NCBI RefSeq assembly: GCF_007993735.1
Contig: NZ_CP042453.1
Location: 1,798,001-1,862,000, forward strand
DNA: 64,000 bases
Direction of reading: 5' to 3'
Source of the DNA: Arenimonas daejeonensis
Lineage (GTDB): Bacteria > Pseudomonadota > Gammaproteobacteria > Xanthomonadales > Xanthomonadaceae
Position numbers and translations under genes: made by a program. The notes under the pieces are model-generated. The model was not told the DNA's origin. It made no database searches and saw only the letters and a list, made by a program, of their open reading frames with translations. Positions 26,457-35,683 of the stretch are shown here, piece after piece. Each line of letters opens with the position of its first letter. Position 1 is the first letter of the stretch.

Positions 26457-26618
26457 GCAAACAGCGTCGGGCCCGCTTGTGGCTTTTCGCAGGCAGGGTT
26501 GTGTCTTTTCGGGGGTGACCGACGCGGCCGCATGCGGGCAGGCCCTCTGATGAATCGGAATGAGACCAGGGGTGGGTCCGCGATATAGTGCCGAGGACAC
26601 GGCGAACCAGGGGGTCGC

Positions 26619-28034
26619 ATGCGCGGGCACAGGTATTCCGGCTTGATCGCGCTGGCGAGCGCCGCCTTGCTCCTCTCGATGTCGGTGAAGGCCCAGTCGC
26701 TGCTGCTCGACGATGTGCATCTGGTGCATGTGGAAGACGGCCGGATCGAACGTTCGCGTTCGGTGCTGGTGGAAGACGGACGGATCATCGCCGTGCAGCC
26801 GGCGGGCGTTTCGCCTCCGCCCGCGGTGACGCGCATCGATGGCCAGGGAATGTACCTGGTGCCAGGCCTGTGGGACATGCACACCCACGCGCACCGGGCC
26901 GGCCGTGCGTTATGGCATTACCCCCTTTACATCGCGCATGGCGTGGTCGGCATCCGGGACGCGGCGACGCACCTCGGCTCCAGCCTGGCCTTCCGCGCAG
27001 GGGAGCGGCCACCCGGGCCGGCCCCCAAAGTGATCTGGGGCTCACCGGCCCTGGACCGCGCACCGCCGATCCTTTCCAGTGGTCTGGCGGTGGAAACGCC
27101 GGAGGCCGCCCGGCAACTGGTGCGTCTGTTGGCCGCGCAGGACTACGACTTCATCAAGGTCTACGACGGTTTGTCGCGGGAAAATTACCTGGCGATCGTC
27201 GAGGAGGCCCAGCGTCTCGACATCCCCGTCGAAGGCCACGTGCCGCTGTCCATGTCGCCGTTCGACGTGGTGCGGGCGAAGCAGCGCACCATCGAGCACC
27301 TGACCCTGGTGCTCGAGGCCTGCATCCCCGGGACGCTAGACTGGATACACGCAGAGGAGTCGGCGGACTCGATGGCGCTCATGGCGGATCCCCGTCTGGT
27401 GGACAGCCTGGACCGCTTCGATGCGGCGGTTTGCCAATCCCTGTTCAAGGAATTCAGGGAGGCGGGCACCTGGCAGGTCCCCACGCTGGTGCAGACGCGC
27501 GGGTATTTCGTGGTGAGCCACGACGAGGAAGCCGACGAACCCCGGCTTTCGCAGGTGCCGCCGGCCGTGCGCGAGGCGTGGCTTTCGCACGTGGCCGACG
27601 GGGACGATGCAGAGCGCGAGTCGGGCGCCAAGGTCTTCGCCCGCCAGCATGCGCTCGTCGGTGAGCTGCACCTCGCGGGCGTCGGGATCCTGGCGGGCAC
27701 AGATGCTTCGGACGAGACCTGGGTTTTCCCAGGGTCGTCCTTGCACGATGAATTGGCCCTTTTCATCGACGCCGGCCTTTCGCCGCTGGACGCGCTGCGC
27801 ACGGCGACCCTCAATCCCGCCCGATATCGCGCCAATGGCAGCCCGGTCAGCGCGCTGCTGGCGCCGGGCGCGGACGCGGACCTGGTGCTGGTGGCCGACA
27901 ATCCGCTCGACGACATCGCCCATCTCCGGGACATCCGCGGCGTGATGCTGGCGGGGCGTTGGTACGGGGCGGAAGAGCTGCGCTCGATGGTCGACGAAGT
28001 GCGTGCACTCTGGCCAACCAACGAGGGCGAGTAG
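26619..28034 (+). CDS. Secreted amidohydrolase-family protein
   Basis: 471 residues with a signal peptide (MRGHRYSGLIALASAALLLS). The metal-dependent amidohydrolase fold is shown by GLWDMHTHAHRAGRALWH (HxH metal ligands), the region YDFIKVYDGLSRENYLAIVE (possible carbamylated Lys), VEGHVPLSM and TIEHL (further His), ILAGTDASDETWVF (Asp) and the C-terminal ALRTATLNPARYRANGSPVS. Such exported members often act on peptides or prolyl compounds, but the substrate is not determined. AGGGGG sits before the ATG. Confidence 0.87.
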   Translation: MRGHRYSGLIALASAALLLSMSVKAQSLLLDDVHLVHVEDGRIERSRSVLVEDGRIIAVQPAGVSPPPAVTRIDGQGMYLVPGLWDMHTHAHRAGRALWHYPLYIAHGVVGIRDAATHLGSSLAFRAGERPPGPAPKVIWGSPALDRAPPILSSGLAVETPEAARQLVRLLAAQDYDFIKVYDGLSRENYLAIVEEAQRLDIPVEGHVPLSMSPFDVVRAKQRTIEHLTLVLEACIPGTLDWIHAEESADSMALMADPRLVDSLDRFDAAVCQSLFKEFREAGTWQVPTLVQTRGYFVVSHDEEADEPRLSQVPPAVREAWLSHVADGDDAERESGAKVFARQHALVGELHLAGVGILAGTDASDETWVFPGSSLHDELALFIDAGLSPLDALRTATLNPARYRANGSPVSALLAPGADADLVLVADNPLDDIAHLRDIRGVMLAGRWYGAEELRSMVDEVRALWPTNEGE

Positions 28035-28050
28035 CGGGAATTTCCCCTGC

Positions 28051-28947
28051 TTACTGACCGGAGGCGCGATCGACGATCCACTCGACGATCGCATCGAACC
28101 GTTCCTGGTCCAGCGCATGCCCGCGGTCGACACGCAGTTCGGTGATGAAGTCGCCCGCGACCCTGGCCACCACCTGGTCCGCATCCCGCGAATATTTGTC
28201 TTCCGTGCCCGACACCACCATCGTCGGCCGCGGCCGGATGGCTGCAAGCACATCGTGCGTGTCGAGCAGGCAGGCGAGCCCGGGCACGGCTTCGAAGAGG
28301 GTGAACCCGGTGCCTTCGCGGCGGCGCGTTTCTATGCTGCACACCGCACCGCTGATGCAGGCGAACCGGCAGCGTGCATCGAGCGCCGCGTGGTAGAGGG
28401 AGGTGTAACCGCCGTAGGAATGCCCGGCGATGCCAACGCGGCGCGCATCCACCCCGGCGATCGACAGCAGCACGCTCACGGCCCGCTGGGCATCATCCAG
28501 GCCCTTCCGCATCAGCGTGTCGCCATCCAGCAGGCGGTAGTTCATGGCGTTGTAGTGCTGCAGCCAGTCGTAGTAGTCCGGCTCCACGCCTCGCACCGCG
28601 CCACGCCGATCCTCGAAAGAGAGGGCGTCCGGAGCCAGGACCACCAGGCCCCTGCGCGCCAGCGCCGGCCCGAAGGCCTGGAAGGCATCGCCCACGTCGC
28701 CGGCCACCTCGCTCTTGCCGAAGTGGAACTGCCCGTTGTGCTGGTGGAAAACGACCACGCCGCCGAGCGGGTCGCGCCCCTTGGGCGTGAACAGGAAGGC
28801 CGGGATGACGTCAGCGTCGAGACCCGGGTACTCGATGCGTTCCCGGTCGAATCCATCGCCCGCCACGACCTCGCCGCGTTCGAAGGCCACCGGAACAGGG
28901 TCCGCAAGCCCCAGTCGCTCTCGAAGGGTCGTGGCAAGGTCGGTCAT
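28051..28947 (-). CDS. Alpha/beta hydrolase (dienelactone hydrolase-like)
   Basis: 298 residues, cytoplasmic. Nucleophile elbow RRVGIAGHSYGGYTSLYHAA (Ser), oxyanion region GGVVVFHQHNGQFHFGKSEV, acidic residue in VSGTEDKYSRDADQ, and the catalytic His in ELRVDRGHALDQERFDAIVE. This layout matches dienelactone hydrolase-like or acetyl-xylan-esterase-like enzymes. It converges on the amidohydrolase with 16 bases between. Start ATG 28947; substrate unknown. Confidence 0.83.
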   Translation of the reverse strand: MTDLATTLRERLGLADPVPVAFERGEVVAGDGFDRERIEYPGLDADVIPAFLFTPKGRDPLGGVVVFHQHNGQFHFGKSEVAGDVGDAFQAFGPALARRGLVVLAPDALSFEDRRGAVRGVEPDYYDWLQHYNAMNYRLLDGDTLMRKGLDDAQRAVSVLLSIAGVDARRVGIAGHSYGGYTSLYHAALDARCRFACISGAVCSIETRRREGTGFTLFEAVPGLACLLDTHDVLAAIRPRPTMVVSGTEDKYSRDADQVVARVAGDFITELRVDRGHALDQERFDAIVEWIVDRASGQ

Positions 28948-29005
28948 CGGTTGCAATGGTAGCCTGCCATCGGAATGGCGCGGGAGCCGCCAGGGGAAGG
29001 CATCG

Positions 29006-30190
29006 ATGAAGGTAGCCATCAACGGGGCCGGCATTGCCGGTACGGCGCTCGCTTTCTGGCTTGGCAGGTTGGGCCACGAGGTGCTGCTGGTGGAGCGGGC
29101 GCCCGCGCTGCGCACCGGCGGCTTCGTGCTCAATCTCTGGGGCATCGGCTACGACGCGCTGGAGCGCATGGGCCTGCTGCCCGGGCTGCTGGCACAGCAG
29201 CACCTCACCGACGAGCTGCGCATGGTGGACCGGGCGGGGCGGACCCGCGGCGGTTATCCCTCGCGCGTGCTGCTGGATCTCGCCAAGGGACGCATGGCCA
29301 CGCTGGCGCGAGCCGATATCGCCGCGGCCATCTACGGGTCGCTGGATAGCCGGGTGGAACCCCTGTTCGGCGACAGCATCCGCACGATCGAGGATGACGG
29401 GACGCGGGTGCGGATCGGGTTCGAACATGCGCCGTCGCGGGAGGTCGATCTCGTGGTCGGCGCCGATGGCTTGCACTCGCGCGTTCGCGAACTCGTATTC
29501 GGGCCCGATGCCGGATTCGAATATCCGATGGGCTGCCACGTCGCCTCGTTCGAGGTCCCCGGCTATCGCCCTCGCACTGGCGACACCTACGTGGCGCATA
29601 CCGCGCCGGGCCGATATGTGGCCCGCTATCCGCTACGCGACGACCGCATGCTGTTCTTCGTGCTGCTGCGCGACGAACACCTCAAAGGGCGGGTTCCCAC
29701 CAACCACATCGAACGCAAGGCAGCCTTGACCGACGCACTGTCGGGCATCGGCTGGGAATCCCCGGCCATCCTGGCGGCCATCGAGAAAGTGGACGACATC
29801 TACTTCGACAGCATCAGCCAGATCCGCATGGACGCCTGGGCCAAGGGCAATGTGGTGCTGCTAGGCGACGCCGCGGCCTGTCCGTCCCTCATCGCCGGCG
29901 AGGGCGCGGGCTTCGCACTGGCGGAAGCCTACGTGCTGGCCGGCGAACTGCATCGGCACGCTGGCGACCGTGGCGCCGCCATCGCGCAGTACCAGCAGCG
30001 CCTCAAGTCAGTGGTCGCCCGCAAGCAGAAGCACGCGGAGAGCCTGGTGGCTTCGTTCGTGCCGAGGACGGCGCTGGGCGTACGCGCCCGCGACTACGCC
30101 ACGCTGCTGATGCGCCTGCCGGTGTTCCCGAAGTTGCTGATGGGGCGCTACTTCCGCGATGAAATCGCGCTGCCGGACTACGGCATCTGA
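29006..30190 (+). CDS. FAD-dependent monooxygenase/oxidoreductase
   Basis: 394 residues. Rossmann dinucleotide motif VAINGAGIAGTALAFWLGRL at the N-terminus, the DG motif VGADGLHSRVRELVF in the middle and the GD motif NVVLLGDAAACPSLIAGEGA, as in aromatic hydroxylase-type flavoproteins such as TetX-like and PHBH-like enzymes. The C-terminal tail has a hydrophobic segment (YATLLMRLPVFPKLLMGRYF) that may lie on the membrane. AGGGGAAGG precedes the ATG. It stands alone; the substrate cannot be told. Confidence 0.87.
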   Translation: MKVAINGAGIAGTALAFWLGRLGHEVLLVERAPALRTGGFVLNLWGIGYDALERMGLLPGLLAQQHLTDELRMVDRAGRTRGGYPSRVLLDLAKGRMATLARADIAAAIYGSLDSRVEPLFGDSIRTIEDDGTRVRIGFEHAPSREVDLVVGADGLHSRVRELVFGPDAGFEYPMGCHVASFEVPGYRPRTGDTYVAHTAPGRYVARYPLRDDRMLFFVLLRDEHLKGRVPTNHIERKAALTDALSGIGWESPAILAAIEKVDDIYFDSISQIRMDAWAKGNVVLLGDAAACPSLIAGEGAGFALAEAYVLAGELHRHAGDRGAAIAQYQQRLKSVVARKQKHAESLVASFVPRTALGVRARDYATLLMRLPVFPKLLMGRYFRDEIALPDYGI

Positions 30191-30199
30191 TTCCGCCCC

Positions 30200-30904
30200 T
30201 CAGTCGGTCGGCGCATCCTGCGGCCCACCCAGCCGCCGTTCCCACGACTCCACCTGGTTCTTCTCCAACCGGTGGTGGATCAGCTTCATCCACGACGTTG
30301 GCAGCGGCAGATGGCTGGCGGATTCCAGCACCGACCGGTCCAGCGTTTTCTGGAACAGCATCGCGACCAGGCGGCTCAACGGCCAGTCCGGGAATGGCCG
30401 TTCGACGCGCACCAGCGGGTCACCCGGGGCGAGTTCGCCTTCTTCCAGCACGCGGTAGTACCAGCCCGTGCGGCCGGTGGACTGCACCAGGGCGGCCACG
30501 CGCGGATGGCCGAAGCGGTCGTTGAGTTTCCAGCACGGCTGCCGGCCCTGCGACACCTGAAGAACGGCGGTGCCGGCGCGGATCACGTCGCCCAGGTGCA
30601 CGTTGTCTTCGGTCCAGCCCAGCGTCGAGATGTTTTCGCCGAACGCGCCCGCCTGCTGCAGCAGGTCGCTGCGCAGCTCGTGCTTCCAGAACGGGTAGTG
30701 GTCGAACGGGTAGTGGTGGATGGCCTTGTCCACGCCGCCGTGCACGCGCAGGTCGCCCTGTTCGTCGCCGGACAAACCCGTGCGGGTCACGCGTAGCGCA
30801 GACGCCACGGCGGTTTTCGCGATGGCGCTATGCGTCCCGGGGCGGGTGTAGGGCACGGCCTTGCCTGTCAGCAAGGTCAGCAGGGGCGTGGTGGGTCCGG
30901 TCAT
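30200..30904 (-). CDS. MOSC-domain protein (YiiM-like)
   Basis: 234 residues. MOSC domains bind molybdenum cofactor and carry a conserved cysteine; here SQGRQPCWKLNDRFGHP contains it. Other family segments are RVTRTGLSGDEQGDLRVHGG, AIHHYPFDHYPFW, AGAFGENISTLGWTEDNVHL and the C-terminal region of YiiM proteins. YiiM is linked to reduction of N-hydroxylated bases in E. coli. Start ATG at 30904 (a GTG two codons earlier is possible). It converges on the flavoprotein gene. Confidence 0.85.
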   Translation of the reverse strand: MTGPTTPLLTLLTGKAVPYTRPGTHSAIAKTAVASALRVTRTGLSGDEQGDLRVHGGVDKAIHHYPFDHYPFWKHELRSDLLQQAGAFGENISTLGWTEDNVHLGDVIRAGTAVLQVSQGRQPCWKLNDRFGHPRVAALVQSTGRTGWYYRVLEEGELAPGDPLVRVERPFPDWPLSRLVAMLFQKTLDRSVLESASHLPLPTSWMKLIHHRLEKNQVESWERRLGGPQDAPTD

Positions 30905-31016
30905 GGGCACCGATATTACCGATCCCCACTACTGCGTTGGGAGCGGTGACCACCCGGGTTGGGCGCGAAGCGGGACGCGGCGGCGGCCTGACGCAGGCGC
31001 CGCCCACGGCTCCGGT

Positions 31017-31765
31017 TCAGGCTTGCGCGCTGGCCTGTGCCAACAAACGCGCCGAACGCTGCTTTTCCAGCCAGCCCGTCAGCCCCTTGCCCGGGAAGAT
31101 GCTGCGCCAGCTCAGCAGGTAGGCCCCCTTGAGCGTCAGCGCGCGTCGGCCTTCGGCGTCCACCTGGGGAAGCAGTAGCCCATCTCCACCAGCAGGTCCG
31201 ATTCGTGGTCCATGAAGTCCTCGACCATGCGGAAGCCTTCTTCGGCGGAGTAGGGCACCGCGCGGGCGCTGTTCTCCAGGCCCGCGCGCAGTGAGCGGAA
31301 ACGCGCGTACAGCTCGCGCGGATCGGTGACGTCCGCGAAACGCACGGCCAGCTTCAGGGCCATGCGCGGATAGGTCGAGGGCATGTCCACGTTGCTGGTG
31401 CTCAGCAGCGAACCATCGTCATAGACCTGGGTGAACTCGACGTAGGTGAGGGTCTTGATCTTGGACACCATGGTCACGAGCATCGCGCAGGACTGGTCGC
31501 TGGCATGCGTGTACAGCGAGAAGCTGGCTTCGGTCTGGGTATCGCGCATGTAGGACGAACCGAGGTAGCCGAAGCCCAGGGCGCGGATTCCGCCGTCGAG
31601 CTGGCGGTAGCTGTCGTCGCGGTTCGCCAGGAATCCGGTTTCATCGTGCGGCTTGAAGCGGATACGGGCCGGCAGCTTCTGGGTCCGCCAGATCAGCAGC
31701 GGGCCGAGCAGGTTGAGCGCAAGCACGGGCAGCAGGATGAGCCCGATCAGTGTAGTCAAGGACAT
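31017..31765 (-). CDS. Hypothetical protein with N-terminal membrane helix (frame broken once)
   Basis: N-terminal membrane segment (MSLTTLIGLILLPVLALNLL), then a cytoplasmic domain with RFKPHDETGFLANRDDSYRQ, LGSSYMRDTQTEASFSLYTH and YVEFTQVYDDGSLLSTSNVD. The frame stops early at 31136, but one extra C at 31166-31169 restores FPQVDAEGRRALTLKGAYLL and SWRSIFPGKGLTGWLEKQ, extending the protein to 249 residues. The extension has good codon use, so I include it. AGGA precedes the ATG at 31765. No family recognised; position beside an AraC regulator gives no clear hint. Confidence 0.6.
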
Positions 31766-31903
31766 GGTTTCCTGGAGGGCCGGCCCGGTGGACACGCCGG
31801 ATATCGTCTGCGCGCGGCAGGTGACGGGTCAAGCCTTGGCGCGGGTTCGCAGGGCAGCGAGGGCTGGCTTAGACTTCCCGGGCTGCTGCGCCCGGGAGTG
31901 CCC

Positions 31904-32446
31904 ATGCGAAAACCCACTGTCGTCCCGCCCGAACCCGCGCCCCGGCACAAGCCGACGCACGCGCCGGTGCGCCAGGACCCCGCACTGCTGCGCCGTCTGC
32001 TGCGCGCGAAAGACCGCATGGACGCCGCCTCGCACGAAGCCTGGCCGGTGAAGCGGCTGGCGAAGGTCAGCGGCGTGTCCGAAGCCCACTTCGCGCGTTC
32101 GTTCAAGGACGCTTTCGGCCTGCCACCGCACCGCTACCTGCTGACGCGCCGGATCGAACGCGCCACCGCGCTGCTGCGCGACACAGACGCGCCCATCACC
32201 GACATCGCCTTCCAGACCGGCTGGAGCAGCCTGGGCACCTTCGGCCGCACCTTCCGCGACATCACCGGCCTGAGCCCGGGCGATTGGCGGGAAAGCGACA
32301 AGGCCGCCCTGCACGCGCTGGACCGGGTGCCGGCCTGTTTCGTCAATGCCGCCCGCCGGCCCGACCTGATCACCGCAGTTTCGGAGAAGCGGCGGCAGGA
32401 GGCGGCCGATAACCTTCCCTCAGACCAAACGAAGGAGGTTTCATGA
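31904..32446 (+). CDS. AraC-family transcriptional regulator
   Basis: 180 residues, essentially only the two helix-turn-helix motifs: WPVKRLAKVSGVSEAHFARS followed by FKDAFGLPPHRYLLTRRIER, then APITDIAFQTGWSSLGTFGR and FRDITGLSPGDWRES. There is no separate sensor domain, only about 40 Pro/His-rich residues in front. The stop overlaps the start of the VOC gene (ATGA), so it probably regulates its own operon. The signal is unknown. Confidence 0.88.
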   Translation: MRKPTVVPPEPAPRHKPTHAPVRQDPALLRRLLRAKDRMDAASHEAWPVKRLAKVSGVSEAHFARSFKDAFGLPPHRYLLTRRIERATALLRDTDAPITDIAFQTGWSSLGTFGRTFRDITGLSPGDWRESDKAALHALDRVPACFVNAARRPDLITAVSEKRRQEAADNLPSDQTKEVS

Positions 32447-32850
32447 GCCAGGGTGTCGGAGTGGTGGGCCTGTATGTCCACGATCAGGATGAAGCGCTGG
32501 GTTTCTACGTCGACAAGCTGGGGTTCCGCGTCCACACCGACGCGCGCAACGGCGACTACCGCTGGCTGACCGTGCAACACCCGGACCAGCCTTCGTTCCA
32601 GCTGGGTCTGTTCACGCCGCAGGCGCCGCTGGTGGATGCGGCGACCGCGCAGTCGCTGCGTGAGGCCGTGGCCAAGGGCGCGATGCCGCCGCTGGTGCTG
32701 GTGGTGGACGACTGCCGGGCGGCCTACGAACGTTTCCGCGCCCGCGGCGTCGAGTTCACCCAGGAGCCGATGACCCGCTACGGCAGCACGGATGCCAGCT
32801 TCCGCGATCCGTCCGGAAACGGCTGGAAGATGATCGAGGCGCGGGCGTGA
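32443..32850 (+). CDS. VOC-family (glyoxalase/dioxygenase fold) protein
   Basis: 135 residues, a single vicinal-oxygen-chelate unit: VGVVGLYVHDQDEALGFYVD, RWLTVQHPDQPSFQLGLF and the closing STDASFRDPSGNGWKMIEAR. Metal-ligand positions of true glyoxalases are only partly evident, so the reaction is unclear; similar proteins are detoxification enzymes or drug-binding proteins. It starts inside the AraC stop codon and overlaps a possible GTG start of the next small gene. Confidence 0.85.
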   Translation: MSQGVGVVGLYVHDQDEALGFYVDKLGFRVHTDARNGDYRWLTVQHPDQPSFQLGLFTPQAPLVDAATAQSLREAVAKGAMPPLVLVVDDCRAAYERFRARGVEFTQEPMTRYGSTDASFRDPSGNGWKMIEARA

Positions 32851-32897
32851 GCGCCGCGTCGCACTTCAAGTCGGGTCCCGGCCAACAGGAGGTTCCG

Positions 32898-33125
32898 ATG
32901 AACGTGAGCCAGTGGGTTCGGCAGTTCCATCGCTGGACATCGATCATCTTCACCCTGACCGTCATCGCCAACTTCGTGGCGATGACGCAGAAGCCGCCGC
33001 CGGCCTGGATCACCTATTCGCCACTGCCGCCGCTGTTCCTGCAGTTGTTCACCGGGCTGTACATGTTCTTCCTGCCCTATTTCGCGCGGCGGCGGGTGGG
33101 TGAGGGCGGAAGTCAGGTGTCCTGA
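32898..33125 (+). CDS. Small two-helix membrane protein
   Basis: 75 residues. I choose ATG 32898 because AGGAGG (32887-32892) lies five bases upstream; the in-frame GTG at 32847 lacks such a site. MNVSQWVRQFHRWTSIIFTL and PPLFLQLFTGLYMFFLPYFA form two membrane helices. It follows the VOC gene closely and is likely in the same operon. Function unknown. Confidence 0.7.
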   Translation: MNVSQWVRQFHRWTSIIFTLTVIANFVAMTQKPPPAWITYSPLPPLFLQLFTGLYMFFLPYFARRRVGEGGSQVS

Positions 33126-33138
33126 GTACACCGCGGCA

Positions 33139-33180
33139 TCCCCCTCTCCCCGGCCCTCTCCCGCGAGGGGAGAGGGGAGG
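33139..33180. repeat. CT/GA-rich palindrome beside parC
   Basis: CCCTCTCCC repeated twice is followed by GCGAGGGGAGAGGGGAGG, giving nested stems just past the parC stop. This motif is common between genes in this group of bacteria and may double as a terminator for either neighbour. Confidence 0.6.
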
Positions 33181-33186
33181 CAGAGA

Positions 33187-35435
33187 TCAGGCGCTTTCGA
33201 CCCGATCCACCTTGGTGAACCCACGCGGCAGCACGTTGCCACGCGCCGCGCGGCTGCCTTCGTAGGCCTGCAGGTCGCGCCAGCTCAGTACCAGTTTCTG
33301 GCGGCCGGAATAGATGGTCAGTTCGCCGCCCTGCTTGACGCTGGCGACGGCGATGACCTTTTCCTCGCCCGACTTCAGCTTCGCTGGCGGGATCTGCACC
33401 AGCTTGTTGCCCTTGCCCTTGTCGAGCTCCGGCAGTTCGGCAATGGGGAAGGCCAGCAGGTGGCCGGCGCTGGTGATGGCGACGATGAAATCGGTCTTGG
33501 GGTCGTTGACCGGCACCGGCGGCAGGATGTCGGCCGCAGCGTCGGCGTTGATCAGGGCCTTGCCGGCCTTGTTGCGGCCGGTGAAGTTCTCGAAGCGGGT
33601 GACGAAGCCGTAGCCCCAGCTGGAGGCGAGCAGGTAGCGCGCGTCGTTGTCGGCCGCGGCCAGGCCCACGAAGCTGGCGCCCGCCGGCGGCGAGAAACGA
33701 CCACTCAAGGGTTCGCCATTGCCACGCGCGCTCGGCAACGTATGCGCCAGCGCGGAATAGCTGCGGCCGGTGGAGTCGAGGAAGGCCACCTGCTGCGTGC
33801 TGCGTCCGCGCACCGCCTGCAGCAGGCCGTCGCCATCGCGGTAGCTCAGCGCGGCGGCTTCGACGTCGTGGCCCTTGGCGCTGCGGATCCAGCCCTTCTT
33901 CGACAGCACCACGGTCACCGGCTCGCTAGGCACCAGTTCGGTTTCGCTGATGGCCTGGGCGGCCTCGCGCTGCACCAGGGGCGAGCGGCGGGCGTCGCCG
34001 AACTTCTTCGCATCCGCCAGCAACTCGTCCTTGACCTGTTTCTTGAGCTTGGCCTTGCTGCCCAGGATGCCGATGATCTTCTCGCGTTCCTTGGCCAGCT
34101 CGTCCTGCTCGCCGCGGATCTTCATCTCTTCCAGGCGGGCCAGCTGCTTGAGCTTGGTCTCGAGGATGTATTCGGCCTGTTCCTCGTCCAGCCCGAAGCG
34201 CGCCATCAGCACCGGCTTGGGCTCGTCCTCGGTGCGGATGATGCGGATGACTTCGTCGAGGTTGAGGAAGGCGACCAGCAGGCCTTCGAGCAGGTGCAAT
34301 CGGCGTTCGACCTTGTCGAGGCGGTGCTTGAGGCGCTTGGCGACCGTATTGGTGCGGAACTCCAGCCATTCGGACAGGAAGTCCTTCAGGTTCTTCACCT
34401 GCGGCCGGCCGTCCAGGCCGATGATGTTGAAGTTGACGCGGAAGCTCTTCTCCAGATCCGTCGTAGCGAACAGATGGCCCATCAGGCCGTCGTAGTCCAC
34501 GCGGTTGCTGCGCGGGACCATGACCAGGCGCACCGGGTTTTCGTGGTCGGACTCGTCGCGCAGGTCTTCCAGCCAGGGCAGCTTCTTGGCGCGCATCTGC
34601 ATCGCCACCTGTTCCATGATCTTCGAGGGCGAGACCTGGTAGGGCAGGTTGGTGATGACGATGTTGGCGTTTTCGCGGGTCCACGTTGCCCGCGCGCGCA
34701 CGCTGCCGCCGCCGGTTTCGTAGATGTTCCGCAGGTCTTCGGCCGGCGTGATGATTTCCGCGGCGGTCGGGTAGTCGGGGCCGCGCACGTGTTCGCACAG
34801 GTCGCGCACGGTGGCATCCGGGTCGTCGAGCAGGCGCACGGCGGCGCTGACCACTTCGTTGAGGTTGTGCGGCGGGATGTCGGTGGCCATGCCGACGGCG
34901 ATGCCCGTCGTGCCATTGAGCAGCAGGTGCGGCAGGCGCGCCGGCAGCCAGCTCGGTTCCTGCAGGGTGCCGTCGAAGTTGGGCACCCAGTCCACGGTGC
35001 CCTGGCCGAGTTCGCCCAGCAGCACTTCGGCGATCGGCGTGAGTTTGGATTCGGTGTAGCGCATGGCCGCGAACGACTTCGGGTCGTCTGTGGAGCCGAA
35101 GTTGCCTTGGCCTTCGATCAGCGGATAGCGGTACGAGAACGGCTGTGCCATCAGCACCAGCGCCTCGTAGCAGGCGCTGTCGCCATGCGGGTGGAACTTG
35201 CCGATCACGTCGCCGACGGTGCGTGCGGATTTTTCGGTTTCGCAGCCGCGCCCAGGCCCAGCTCGCTCATCGCGTAGATGATGCGGCGCTGCACCGGCTT
35301 CAGGCCGTCGCCCAGGAAGGGCAGGGCACGGTCCAGCACCACGTACATCGAATAGTCCAGGTAGGCGCGTTCGGCGTACTCGCGCAGCGGGATCTGTTCG
35401 AAGCCGTGGAAGGTCGGGCGGGCAGGTTCGGTCAT
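33187..35435 (-). CDS. parC: DNA topoisomerase IV subunit A (frame broken once)
   Basis: Decatenates replicated chromosomes together with ParE. 749 residues after repair. The N-terminus [20 protein letters not shown] and [20 protein letters not shown] are type IIA topoisomerase A signatures. [20 protein letters not shown] is the quinolone-pocket helix, with Ser at the usual resistance site; [15 protein letters not shown] holds the active-site Tyr. C-terminal beta-pinwheel blades run to the end ([20 protein letters not shown]). The break at 35230-35234 is an A run (minus strand) one base short, between GLGAAAKPK and [17 protein letters not shown]. An essential gene, so probably an assembly error. 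Confidence 0.95.
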
Positions 35436-35524
35436 GCGAAACTCAGGCTCGGGCAGTAACGATGGCCGCCATTCTACCGGCCCCGGCCGCACAGGATGAG
35501 ACACCGTAACGGAGGAGCAAGCCC

Positions 35525-35665
35525 ATGAGCTGGTTGGGGATTTTCCTGGTGGTGATCGGCCTGGTGGCGGTCTGGAAGCTCACGGCGCTGGCCCTGCGGC
35601 TGGCTTTTGCCGTGTTGATCGTGTTCGGCCTGATGCTGTTGTTCGGGTCGCCGTTCGGGGTCTAG
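35525..35665 (+). CDS. Small hydrophobic membrane protein
   Basis: 46 residues: [20 protein letters not shown] continuing to LLFGSPFGV, one or two membrane helices. GGAGGAG lies just upstream of the ATG. It sits between divergent parC and convergent ABC transporter genes, so is its own transcript. Unknown function; too short for most gene finders. Confidence 0.65.
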   Translation: MSWLGIFLVVIGLVAVWKLTALALRLAFAVLIVFGLMLLFGSPFGV

Positions 35666-35683
35666 CCGGGCTCTGGGGGCGGC

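Noticed and set aside
33100-35277. 725-codon rightward open frame over parC
   Set aside because: Antisense to parC, whose protein motifs are clear; no family features in the shadow.
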